Source: Bombyx mori (Eukaryota > Arthropoda > Insecta > Lepidoptera > Bombycidae). Taken from it: a stretch of 64,000 bases of DNA. A program made the translations under genes and the position numbers. The stretch spans positions 11,443,001 through 11,507,000 of the forward strand of contig NC_085119.1 of the NCBI RefSeq assembly GCF_030269925.1, given 5' to 3'. Below, in pieces: positions 31,601 to 44,100 of the stretch. Positions within the stretch are counted from its first letter, which is position 1; every line of letters starts with the position of its first letter. The notes beneath the pieces are model-generated. The model saw nothing but the letters and a program-made list of their open reading frames with translations, was not told the DNA's origin and made no database searches.

Positions 31601-33009
31601 AAAAAAACAATAAGGCATTGCAAACGTTGTATTATGAGCCCAATCTTGAAATGTGAACACGAGAATTTGAACGGACCTACAAATGCGTTGATGATTACAG
31701 AACTACGATGTTTAATATTGTCCTAATAAAAGGTTTACGATTTATTACATACAATTTCAAGAACATTTGATCACACCATCACGTGCCCCCGCCATTGGAG
31801 CCGATAATTAGCTTGTCTTCTTAAAGTAAAATTTGACATTTAGCGAAGTTATGAAAAATAAAATGCGAGATATTTACATAATTTTTAATTGGATACATAT
31901 CAAAGCTGCAATCGGAGCTGCAATTATATTGGAAAGAAGCCAAAGAATTTGTATGATAACTAGTGAGAGCCGGTCACGCTCCATTGTGACGAGCGCGAAG
32001 TGTATGAAAAACATCGACTTCTTGAAAATGAAATCTATGCTGCCCATCGTAGCTAGTAATAGCAATTGCACGAATTTTCATCTCAATCAGAAAATGCGCA
32101 CAGGACATACTTACAGAAATTTATAAAGATTGTGTCATGAATCGAAAGATACGAGTTTTCAACCCCGATCCCCTCAGGTCGACGTTATTAATGTATTTTC
32201 CCATAATTTAGTCTTACTAATAATATCGTTATCATATTAAAATTTTGCTAATCCAAGTTTTTAGTTACGTTAAGACAATAACTTATGGTAGCAGGTGGGC
32301 TGGTCTCGGTAGGTAGCAAAATCCTACCTATACTTTCCTGCTGCAAAGTCAAATGCTATGCCGAATGCTGCCTTATTGAAGAAGAAGATTTGAAGAAGAG
32401 TGATACCAACCTTAGACAACCAATTCAGATTATCACTTCTTGTGGCATTAAGACATATGGCCTTCGAGAATGTAACATACTAGGAAATTAATTATATTTG
32501 GCCCTCGTGAAAACAACTAATTGCTTTTGAACGTAGTAACGTTATGTTGTTTAACATCACCACCATGAAGTTTGTTTTCAAAGCTGTGCCAATTTTTTGT
32601 TTTCAAGGTTTTACATGCTAATATAGGCATGGTTATCCTTCGGACGTGGGTAGAGGAAGGTGGGCGAAAATATTTCTGAACGTATTTTTTTTTGTGTTTT
32701 GCCAAACGAGAATGATTTATGGCCAAGTGAATATTAAAATAAACGCTTCGAAATGATATTTTTGAATACAAATCTTTGGTAACAACGAAACAAAAAATAA
32801 ACGACATAAACAAATTTTGTTCGTTTTGTGTTTTGTTATTGTAGGAAAACATTTCTAGCTCATTAAACCCGCTGCATAGACGTTCAAGATGTTTTGCCAA
32901 TTTTTTTTTGTATTCCGACTTGGCTTGTGCTTTTTTATATTAATGTTGCTATTTAAGAATTTTTGTTATTATTTTCTCTCTCGTTTTTGCTTCTTGATGA
33001 GTTTGAAGA

Positions 33010-33075
33010 AACTCACAGGGCACTTGGTGTTGTGTAGAAACCGGACTCTAATGATATTGCAACGTAAATGTTTAC
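33010..33075 (-). mobile_element. Degenerate Bm1 fragment
   Basis: actcacagggcacttggtgt and gatattgcaacgtaaatg resemble the Bm1 3' region reversed. Confidence 0.4.
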
Positions 33076-33340
33076 GTCTACCACGAAACGACGAGACTTG
33101 ACGAGATCGAAGCTTGTTTTTTATTACACGAAATAATTCCTTTAACATTTGAGGTTGATTGATTGATTGTGAACATGGGCTATAAGTACATATTTTTCTA
33201 GAAAAATCGTATTGGCCTGCAGAATCAGACCCTGCATAGTTAAATCACTCGATTTTCCTGCCGAATCCCGCCGCGCTCTGCTGTAGCTATAGATATAAAA
33301 AATTAAAAAAACCCATGCGTTGAAGCTACTCCTATTCTAT

Positions 33341-33537
33341 TTTTTTTATAGATTATGTGGTTGGACGAGCTCAGGGGCCGCCTGGTGTTTAGTGGTAACC
33401 GGAGCCCGTAGACATTCACAACGTAAATGCCGCCACCCACCTCGAGACATGAGTTGTAAGGTTTCAGTTTTAACAGTACAACGGTTGCTCTACCCTTCAA
33501 ACCGAAACGCATTACTGCTTCACGGCAGAATTAGGCA
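33341..33537 (-). mobile_element. Bm1 SINE, truncated at both ends
   Basis: Poly-T, ggttggacgagctcaggggc through cattactgcttcacggcaga, then unrelated sequence. Confidence 0.8.
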
Positions 33538-34414
33538 TTTGTTGTACGTTGATGATAATATTATTATGTCAAAATTAAGAAGTGAAGCGCGAATAACTAT
33601 GATTTTTTCTGGCTGTGAGCCGAAGCGAATAACTACTGTACCAAGTTTCTGATTAACTACAAACTCATAAATAAAATGCGAATGCGATGTCGATAAATAT
33701 TCAGTAGTGAAGCGCATAATTTTTAAAGAAACATTTGCCATACGTAACTGCTAGTAATGATTGTGTCAATAACTAGTTTTGTCTTTAAATAGAGCGCAAC
33801 ATTGTTGTATAACGTATCACTGACCGGCGACTACGCATTTGGCACAATCGGTCAAATCACTTTTGACACTCACGCTTAATGAATGAGTTTAGGTCTGAAG
33901 AGTTCCACGTGTTTACGTGATAACTGTATTGACGGAATTAACGGAGTCTTTGTCGAACATACGATTTAAAAGTACAAACACTTTTCATTGCATAGACGGT
34001 TGTAGCTCATGGCTTGGTCTGTTCTGGTCTAGAAATGAAAGCATACTAAACGTTCTGTCACCAGTATTTACGCAAATTGATAAAATTCGCTGTTTGATTT
34101 GTTAACCACTCGTTTTTATTGCTCTAGGTTTATATTTATTATGTACTGTATGTATGTATACTTATAGTTGAAAATTGTATCCTAATAGTATTCATAATAA
34201 TAATAAAGAATAGTCAGAAAATTCTTGCAGATAGACGAAAACGAAATTGCCCCTCTTAATAACATACCGTCAACATAAATTTTCCTCACTACACGCTGTA
34301 TTCACTTGGTTGAGGCCCGTGGATGTGGTTCGGACTAGCCAAAGTGCTAAGAAAAGATTACCTTTCCGAAAATAATAATAATAATAACAACTGGGAAAAA
34401 ATCACGCACGGTCA

Positions 34415-34625
34415 TTCAAATCAAATCAAATCAAAACATTTTTATTCAACATAAATGAAAGTACATACTTGTTGAACGTCAAAAGAACTACCGCCAATTC
34501 ACAAAAACTAACCTCCGTCCTGAGAAGAATTGGCAAGAACCTCAGCGGGCACGATTTTTTTTTTTTTTTAATAATAGCCTTTTTTTTTTAATTTTCATTG
34601 GGCCCCAAATTAGGATTCCTTGTGT
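34415..34625 (-). mobile_element. LINE 3' end with (TTTGA)n tail, CR1-type
   Basis: The minus strand ends in repeated ttgatttgatttgatttga after gaataaaaatg. The body has gagaagaattggcaagaacc and cagcgggca, a common lepidopteran repeat. Extent beyond the T-runs at 34558-34590 is unclear. Confidence 0.5.
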
Positions 34626-35075
34626 TATGGTACCAGAGACTGACATACACACTTACATACTGTTAATACTGGTAATAATGTTGTATGGATTCGCCATTAG
34701 AAGAAAAATAGGTAAATATCAGATAAATATTTTGACGAGCTTGAGAACTCATCCGGAAATACGAAAGGCCCCGATTCAATTTAAAAGGTTTTGATTTGAC
34801 GTTGTTTAAAAATAGTGACGGATTGGAAACATAAATGAACGTCGTCACCATATTGGAGTCGTTTAGGGTTCCTTTTAATGTCTCTTACCAACCAGCCCAT
34901 TGCGATGTTTTCACGATGAGCTTTATTGTGAGCCTTTCATAAGTTCTGCTACAAACTAGTTTGAAAAATAGTATTTCTCCTGTTATATAGTGCCCAGTAT
35001 TGTCCATGGTCATGGCCATGAATGAATGGCCATAGACCATTCATCAATAGCCGAGCCGCCTGTTGGTCAGCCTCC

Positions 35076-35640
35076 TTTTTTTTCCCTACCTATGCTGATA
35101 GCCTTGAGAGGCTATTTCAGCTTCACCCTAACATGTAGGTGAGCTCACGGGGCTCAGACCGGAAGTGTTGCTAACACTGGCCCTAGCATAGCAGTGCTTC
35201 GGAGATATTACCACCTGATCGGAAATGCGACCCACTGCGAAGCTCCGGCGAGAAACTCAGTGGGCTGTATCTATTGGTTAATTCGCTCATGGAGCCCTTC
35301 GTCACAAGCGACGGGTTCGATGAGGACAGTGACCATTCGGTCTACAGGATCGGGTATGTAATTCCCAGCGGCCACGGCAAGAGGGCTCTCATGTCGTGTC
35401 GCCTTCTCAAAGTGGCGCAATGATGCCGACTGTAGATAGTTACTGACTGAGTCAAACTCCAGGTCATCATGGAGATCCACGTTCCTTAGGAACCATGGTG
35501 CTCCGACGGTTATCCTGCAAAAACGGGATTGAATAATTTGAAGGGGTTTCAAGTTGGCGCGGTCCGCATGAAGTGTTGTAGGTCATGACGGGGTGTATGC
35601 AATTTCTATAGAGTGCCAGCCTCCATTTTAATGTACCTAA
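35076..35640 (-). mobile_element. Jockey-related LINE 3' end
   Basis: Poly-T at 35076-35083, the family 3' UTR, then minus-strand coding (35552-35271) for IIQSRFCRITVGAPWFLRN, a diverged match to SRFCRLAVGAPWFVRN in the intact copies. Confidence 0.85.
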
Positions 35641-37859
35641 TAATCATTTTAATAACAATTAAAAAGCGTTATGGTATCCTAGAATCTACAAAAAAAAACA
35701 ATGAAAACTAGAAACATAACAATCTCGACTGAGAGTGTATGAGGTACTTGTAAATTGTGAACCACCAGCTATTCGCAAACTGAATATTACATAGTCTAAC
35801 TATTTGGAGCTATAAATTTTTATCTCAGTCGATACTTCGACTGGAATAGCGTCGCCAATATTGCCATATTTAAGGCCAATCGTTAAGGCAATCAATATCA
35901 ATTCATATAACTAGTTGACGAATTTAGGTGTAGTCTTATTTATGTCTGTTGCGTACTACGTAACCTTCGATCAACAATAGTAACTAGATAAAGGGATACG
36001 TACAAAATTAAAGCAAAAACTGTCCGCGTGAATATATACTTATATAGCTACATTCGTTTACTAACAAACGGAGAAAAAAGTTTTGAAACACTTTTACGTT
36101 CAAACTAATAACAACTATGGCACCTAGTAATAAAGTCACAAATCTCCAAAACATTATCTAATACTTACGATCATTCGTCACATAAAACGAGCAAAGCAAT
36201 AAATTACTCCTGTCACTTACCAATAAAAAGACATATTTTAAACAACTTTTAATGTTAAATCAATCTTAAGGCGCAACAAATAAAGTAACTTTTCCCTTAA
36301 TTGCTCTGAGAACTAACATCGTTTTGCTTTATTTATTTTTGCTTTTTGAAATGCCGATTTCTATTTACTACAGGAGGTAAGGGAGTCGCGCTTAATACTA
36401 AAATAATTTATTAATGAATTAAAGTAAAAGTTTAGTTGTTTACTTTTTATGTTTTGGAAATGTACGTTTGTTAGTATCTATACATTACTTATTATTTTAT
36501 TAGCGTTACGTTTTTGTGTAATATATATTTTTAAGTTTTCGCGACCAGTGCACATAATAAAACAACGTTTAAACGGTTTCAAGCGTGGTATTTTTATTAC
36601 AATGTTTCGGCCACGTTTCAGTAGCCGTGAGCACGGAAGGCAAAGATGTCCAGTGTCAATAAGCGGAGTTCTTAGCTGGCTTATAAAAGTCATCTCTTGT
36701 TTCTCTGGCGACAATCGAGATCCATTCTGCACACGTGATTGCTAGGAAAGCTAAGTATCTAATGAGAGTCCAACAAACAGACACAAAAGTAGCATTAACC
36801 AATTTTAACCAACTAATTTTGAAGGGCTGCTAACAAATTTTAAAAAATTATTACAACACAAATCTACTCCATGCATTTACTGTTCTGTTAAGCAAAAGTT
36901 TGTCCATGTGTTGGCCGAGCCTTGGCCAACATTTGTAGCGGTGGTTAAAAATCGGTAATTTTGTTCAAAATTTAATATTATTTATAAGTTTAAAGCTTAC
37001 AATATAGTTTATACTTCATGTACTTACCGAAAGTAAGATACTCCGGCCGTTAAATTGCTTTTTCGGGCCTTATTTTTGCAACTTTTGAATACACACTGCG
37101 GTATTGTGAGACGGGTTGACATTGGCAGTGTTTGAAGTGAACTAAACAAAATAAGAGCTCACATTTCAAGTGCGCTGTTATTTGACGAGACGGATTTTAT
37201 GCACCGACCCGAAATCTAGTTACTATTGTTGATCGAAGTACGTAACAGTACACGACAAGGTTATGGTTTTTGCGGGATTCTTGATGACTTTTAAGAAGAC
37301 GTTCTATAGTAGTATGTATTGTTGATATACCAAAAAAAAATAACTTTCAGGTCATCTTTGCTGATATTTAAATAGGCTTGGAGTGTTTTTATACATACCA
37401 AATCTTTACATCGTTGTATATTATATTTGAGAATACAATGGATTCTGACGTTAACTTTGCTCAATATTTAGAGCGATCACTATCAGCAATGTATTCAATG
37501 TAAATCTGTTGTGCGTTCCGGTTTATCAAGAAAATCTTGTTATGCCTCAGTTAAGTGTTTAACAAGAGATTTTCCTTCATGCTAAGAATTTCACGTAATA
37601 TATGAACTTAAGAACAAAATGCTGTTATTATTATTATTATTTTATCCATAAATGAAATATAGGAAATATGTATTGATTTCTAATGTTGCACACAAGAGAG
37701 ATGTATTTGGTGGGCCAGATTTTTTTATGAAGGAATATTTTTGTATTTAATAATTCCAAATTAAGTTAAATTTAAATTCTTAAAAATAAACGAAAACACT
37801 TGTATAATTTCATTCAGTTCCTTCACTTCGAATTTTCGAGATTGTAAAAGTCTTTAATA
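35641..37859. other. Intergenic downstream of PAT-B, nothing recognised
   Basis: AT-rich with a short (TTA)n run near 37627. It must contain the PAT-B 3' UTR next to 37860. The 36449-36745 frames are not supported as genes. Confidence 0.45.
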
Positions 37860-38110
37860 TCAAATGGTTTTTTTATTTAAAATACTTATAATATCCATGA
37901 CACTAACAGTACAGCCTGATACTAAAGAACAGACACCAAAGAGGACAATCAATAGATTTTTCCAAAAAATCCAATTCCATCTGCCCAGATCTTCCCATCT
38001 AAATACTGTCTCGATTACACCTGGTATTATGAGTCCCAGTATGGAGTAGAACAGTGCTCCGACAATGTTGATGATCTGTTCCAGCATAGGCAATGCTATG
38101 CCTATTCCAC
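37860..38110 (-). CDS. PAT-B exon 8 (helices 9-11, stop)
   Basis: 251 nt starting GIGIALPMLEQIINIVGAL after a ctttag acceptor and ending IISILNKKTI TGA. Confidence 0.95.
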
Positions 38111-41100
38111 CTAAAGAATAAATTGAAGTTTTTTTATTTGGAGTTTTAATTTTACATTGGATTACCATGCGAAGTTCCATATATACTGAGGTGCCTTTTT
38201 AAATTTGGTCAATACTTGTGATTGTTGGATGTACCCACCTCTCAAGTATTTGTCAGTCGCTTGAAATCTCCGGGAGAGACAGTTAATGCTTTTGAACCGT
38301 ATGCACTACTATTGGGAAGTACTCTGAGATATTGTTTGTCTTTTTTACCACTTTCACACTGACAGAGTTTTATTAAATCTCAGCCCTGTAGTTCATTATT
38401 ATGGAGTACCTTAGTCAGATTGGGTTTTTTCATTGCTCCTGAATGGCACATAGGCTTATGGTCCATCAGGTTGTATGACGCCACAACGTGAATATCGTCA
38501 CCAAGAAAAGGAGTCGAATTAAGAATATGCTAATTTTTTTTCGAGGTAATGATTCAAGCTCGTAATACGTCTTGTTACCAAAATCCAGCTTGTATTGATT
38601 AGTCATCGCGTTGAAGGAAATCGATCCAGGGAATCATGGATTGAAAAAAAACTAGTGGAACTAGAAATAATGAAAAATGGACAAGTCTAAAGTGCAGTAC
38701 TCGCCACAGAATATTGGGATCAGTTACTAAGCCAAATTAAAAGGAGGGATTTAATGCTTTCCGATATCTTTGTTTTTTTGTCCCACTTTTGTCCAATTGA
38801 CTTTTATAATCTCTGTTTATTTGAAAACTAGTAATACGCACCACAAATCCAAACGCAAGAGGTCCTGGCGAGTATTTGTGCAAAATTACGATACTCCTTC
38901 TTGATGTGTGGTTCCGCATATCGGGTGAATATATCTAGTACCACAAAGAAGTGAAGTGGGTATGTAAAGAATATTGATAGTGCTATAAAAGTTTTAGCGC
39001 ACACGGCTGGCCTGTAATGAGAAGTTTTTTGATTTTTTATTGTTTAGATTGGAGCACGAGTTCACGGCATACCAAGTGTTCAGTGGTCACCGGAGTTCAT
39101 GGTCATCAACAATGCAATCATCATCAATGCAAATGTCGCCACCCACCTTGAGACGTTACTTCAAAGTCTCAGTTTTACATTACGATGGCTGCCCCATCCT
39201 CCAAATCGAAACTTATTACGGCAGAAATACGCAGGGTAGTCGTACCTTTCCGTACAGGCTTACAAGACACCCTGCCACCAGTAGTTATGCAAATTATTAT
39301 TTTTGCCGGTTTGATTTTCATTACACGATGATATTTTTTAATCGTGGCAATTCGTCGTGAACATTTAATTTTGTAAAGTACATATTTCATTACAAAAACT
39401 GGTATCCGCCTTCGGGATTCGAACATTGGCACAGTTGCATCGCTTGATACAAATGCACCAGGTGTCTTATCATTTGGGCTACGACAGCTTCAAAGATCCC
39501 TTTTCTCAATGTGCAATAATATATTATATATTGGCATCTATTTCTGGTATATTTCTGCCGTAATACTTCAGTCTGAAGGATCTTCACCGTGTAATTCTAT
39601 AATATTTCTGTGTAGTATTTGGATCTTTTTCATATTTGAGTTTCAGTAATCGAATATATTCAGTGGAACTGTGAGATCATCTATCATCACGCACTGTAAT
39701 ATAAATATATAACAAAATATATTACCAGTCGTCAATAGGTAGGTTCAGTGTTATAGATCCTCTAAGTACATCTCCGTATCTGAAGTAGCCGAATAAGCCA
39801 AGAATAGAATACATGAGCATGATAGTTGACATAGCTACGACGAGGACACTAGGGCACCCTAGAAAATGCTGCGGTTTTTTCATTGTATTTTCAACTGGCA
39901 TCACTACTCCGATGCCTTCCATCGCAAATATAACCGTGCTGAAAGATGGTTGAGTTGTTTTTAAATTCAATGGTCAAGCTATAAGGCGCTGTCATAATTG
40001 GCAAAGATAATTGATTTTTCTACCTTGATAGTTTTCTTGAATAATACAGCTTTGGAAATTTTATCTGAATATCATATGAGATGGTTGTGTATTTTTATCA
40101 ACTATTAACCAGCGGTGTTCATTCAATGCCATAATATATGTACACGTATAAGTCGAAGCCAGCGCTTTAAGCTATCTCGTTAAACTATCACAATGCGAAA
40201 TATCGATCACTGGCCTGAATGATATGATGTACATTTTTTGATTTGAGTATTTATCCAAGTCTACCAACTACTCGTCAGTAAATATTTTTTAAAAAAGAGA
40301 AACTACCAAAATTTTATTAGTATCCACAAATCGCGTTAATGCAACAAAAACAAACCCTCTGATAGATTGACCGAAAATGATACTTACGACAAAAAAGCCG
40401 GGAGTCTAGACAGATCCCCTGAGATTCTTTTATCAGTAAAATTAATTTCGTCTCCAAATATATAGTACATGCAGATAACGAAAGTTGCAATCAGTAGAAT
40501 GTTTGCTATAAATGAAAACGGTGCCAACCATTTTAAGTGCCTGATCTGTACCATCAGGCAAAGTGGCACGAGTATGATTAAACAATAATATTCCACAGGC
40601 AGGACTGTTGTAGTGACGTATTCATCGAACAACTGAAAATTAAACAAATTAGATACAACGCTAATAATAGACAATACTAATAGAATAGACAGAACAAAGA
40701 TATTGGTGGTAGCTTGTATTTTTATTTAATTTTTTTATACTCGTAAAAAAATTGGCTCTAAAATTAAAACAACATTTCAATATTGCGCATCACTAATCAA
40801 TGGCACACCTCGACTATATTATTATTTGTTTTAGTGAAGCACTATGCTGTCAGGCTTAAAGGGTGAAATAACCGTTTGTTGACGATTTCTCTATTTTCCT
40901 CAATTTCTCAATTATGTTATTACTGCAACTTCAACCTTACTTATAAAGAAATATCGCGGTGTTCACTTTGAGATGTCTATTAGAGTCACTGCAAATAAAT
41001 GATTTAAGAAGTTTATTATTATTATTAATATGTACAATATTCTCTAGTATGCAAGCGTCGAGATGGAGTCTTGTAGAACTACAAGATGAGTATTATTATA

Positions 41101-44100
41101 CTGATGGAGATGGGATAGATTGAAATTCATTTTAAATGTGCTGTTGAGTGTTGAACGTTTCTTAGTAATACAAACCTGTTTTAAAGAATCAGCAATTAGA
41201 ACGGTAAAAATACAGCAAACACCGATGTAGGTGAAGAATAAGGCAAATTCGGAAAATAATCTAAAAAAGGAAACAAAATTATGAATCAACTGAGAATTGT
41301 TTGGAGAAGAAGTTCACAAATTGTATTCATATTGTGATTACTGTGCAGCAAAAGCGAAAGGTCGTAACGACTTTGGTCCATGCTCGAATGCAGCTTTGCA
41401 AGTCTCCGAGTAGCTTAGAAGAGGTCGTCGCACGAGCTTGCAACATCCTCTTGATGTTTTCACCTGAAAATGACAAATGATTACAGTAACATTAATTATA
41501 TTTAGCAAATAATAAGATAACAGCTATGTCTGCTTCATAACAGTAACAACGTGAGTCGCTTATCCGTAATGCTGACTCTAGTTCCTAACAGTAATTAGGC
41601 AAAAACATTTCGATTTGCTTTGATTATTATTTTGCCCATAAAGAGATCGTTTCGTAATGACGTAGAGAGATTTGCTTCGGTTCTATTCTACCAGCCCACA
41701 GACGGCCACTACTGGACTTAGGCCTACCCCAAGCCTCGCCACAAAGATCGGTCCTGCGCTGCCTGCATCTAGTAGATCCCTGCGAACCTCACTTGGTCGT
41801 TCGTTCATATTGTCGAACGCCTACCCACGCTACGTCTTCCGGTACGCGGTCACCACTCAAGAGATTTGCTTGCCACTAATTAATTAGAACGTGATCTCTG
41901 TTACTTATACTTAGCATATAACCCTCCTAGTCCATCTTAGAAAAGTGTACGTAAATGTAACGAGCTTTATCTGACTCGGTGGTGCAGTAGTTTGCGAATC
42001 TGACCTCTGGGTCTTGGGTTCGTTTCTGACTTTTGATCTGAATAATATGTATATATTTGTACGTATGTTCATATATAAGTATGCAATATAGGTATGCACG
42101 AATGACCGTGTATAATCTCCAAGATTTTTCATTTATTTTGTTATTAAATGTATATTGTTATTATAATAAATGTCCATCACTAGTAATTTGGTTTTGTTTT
42201 TTTTTCCTATCTAAGCCGATAGCCTTGAGAGGCTATGTCAGCGTAACCTAACAAGAAGGTGAGCTCACGGGACTCAAACCTGACGATGTTACTAGCACTG
42301 ACGCTAGAAAGAGCAGTGTTTCGCAGAATCTACCACCGGATCGGAAACGCGACCCACTTAGAAAATCTGGAGAGAAACTCAGTGAGCTGTGTCTGTGGGT
42401 TAATTGGTTCCGATAACAATATACGTAATTTATTAGATTAAAAAAAAATACTTACGAATATATGCACACAGTGTCCACAAACAAATGCAATGACGATTGT
42501 TCCAATAATGCCGACTGCCCAGCCCGAATTGGAGAAAGCCAGTGGCATAGCAAGTAGGCCAGAGCCCAACGAAGATTTAATCAGATTCGCTAATGACCTG
42601 ATATCTCTGTGGATTGCATGACGAGGCACATATAGTAATCAATTTACATTAGTTAATGGAAAAACTTCTATAAAAATATGTAAATGATTGTAAGTACTTG
42701 AGTAATACGTAACATGGAATTCAAAATGCAAATTTATGTTATGCAAAATTATGTTTTTATTGTATAAACCACAGATACAAATCTTATTTAATGTTGATCT
42801 GTCCAGATTGTTATTGCATAGATGGATGATCCTTTAGACATGATGACGAAGTCTCAATTGTAGTGTATAATAGTCCTTTAGCTGGTGAGCATGACTTCTT
42901 CGCAGCAGAAATAGGCAGAATGGTGAAGCTTATCCGTGCGGGCAGATGACAATCACAATGCGCTGGTATAACGCTCAAAGAACGCTATTGTTCGTTCTTC
43001 GGTGAATGTCTCAGTCGCCTTTTACGATACCCACGGAAAGAGATATTGTGGTAGTGCATACATGCTAAATACAATATGCTTTAAGAGAAATATAGGCGTT
43101 TTTAAGATTAGTTTAAAATTTATTTTATCTGACCATCACCATCAAGGACAATTTAAGCTAAGATACCACTAATGTGTATCAAGAATGGAAAATTACCTAG
43201 TTCATCAATTTAGTTTTAAAACAGATCCATTGCATTTTATAGTCATTAACTGTAAATGGATAATTAAGTAGAATTTATTTGTTAAATTCCTCAAAGTTAC
43301 TGTGTTTGTGTCGAAATAACTGGCGTAGTTTTGTTAATTAGGAACCATTCAGTGACCGAACTCATCATACGCTTTAATTATGAAATTAAATTTTGACACT
43401 TTGAATTAATTAACACCACATGAGTGATGACGATTTTTAAAACAAACTACTGTTTATGGAAAATTACATTTAATTAAATGCATGGTTGTAAATTAGTAAC
43501 TAAAGGTTTGCGAAGGGCACTCTGCGTTGGCCCAGGATTAAGCTCAAGCTTAATGAGCTGGAAGCGGAGCTGGCGACGAAAATTAGTACCCTTAATATGC
43601 CTGAGAGGAGCGGATGAAGGAGCCATTCTCCGTATCCCTCCACCGGCTTTGTTGCCTGCTCTCAAATCGGCCTGCCCTCATTTGTCCACTAGGGAATGAG
43701 AGGGCAATCGATGCTTCTCGGCTTAGGCCCGCTCCGATATCCTGGCTAAAATGCTGGGGTGGCAGTTCGTCCCAAATGACTCTGTACCCTCAAGAGGCCA
43801 CATTCCACCAGTAGGTGGAAGAGAGCGTAGTAAGCCTACTCTTCTCCCCGGTGCCACCGTTGGGAGATGATTAATTCATCATTCCCGCTGAATTGCGCCT
43901 CTCCACCAAGCGAATGAAGAGGCGCAAGGCGCCGGGTGCGGATGGTACTCCTACCCTAGCATTCTTCCACTTACCCGAAACAGTCTTGTCTTATATGATA
44001 CGACTGTTCAATTCCATTCTGTCTACAGGGCACTTTTCGGGAATTTGGAAATCGGGCAAGCTGATAAGCGTGCTCAAGCCCGGCAGGAATAGGAGAAAGC

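Larger units (their letters stand above)
31601..34414. other. Intergenic, mostly unrecognised
   Basis: Holds two Bm1 pieces (33010, 33341) and an unassigned hydrophobic minus-strand frame at 31874-32071. A 127-codon minus frame at 32517-32900 is Lys/Ser/Phe-rich with no motif and is not called. Confidence 0.45.

Noticed and set aside
32280..32345. Weak Bm1-like match (gtaggtagcaaaatcctacc)
   Set aside because: Similarity too short and scattered to separate from chance.
32517..32900. Minus-strand 127-codon frame
   Set aside because: Longest frame outside repeats in the desert, but AT-rich composition, no motif, no splice partner and no start context worth defending.
40835..40880. Weak Bm1-like match (aggcttaaagggtgaaataa)
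   Set aside because: Only one short block resembles Bm1; flanks do not.
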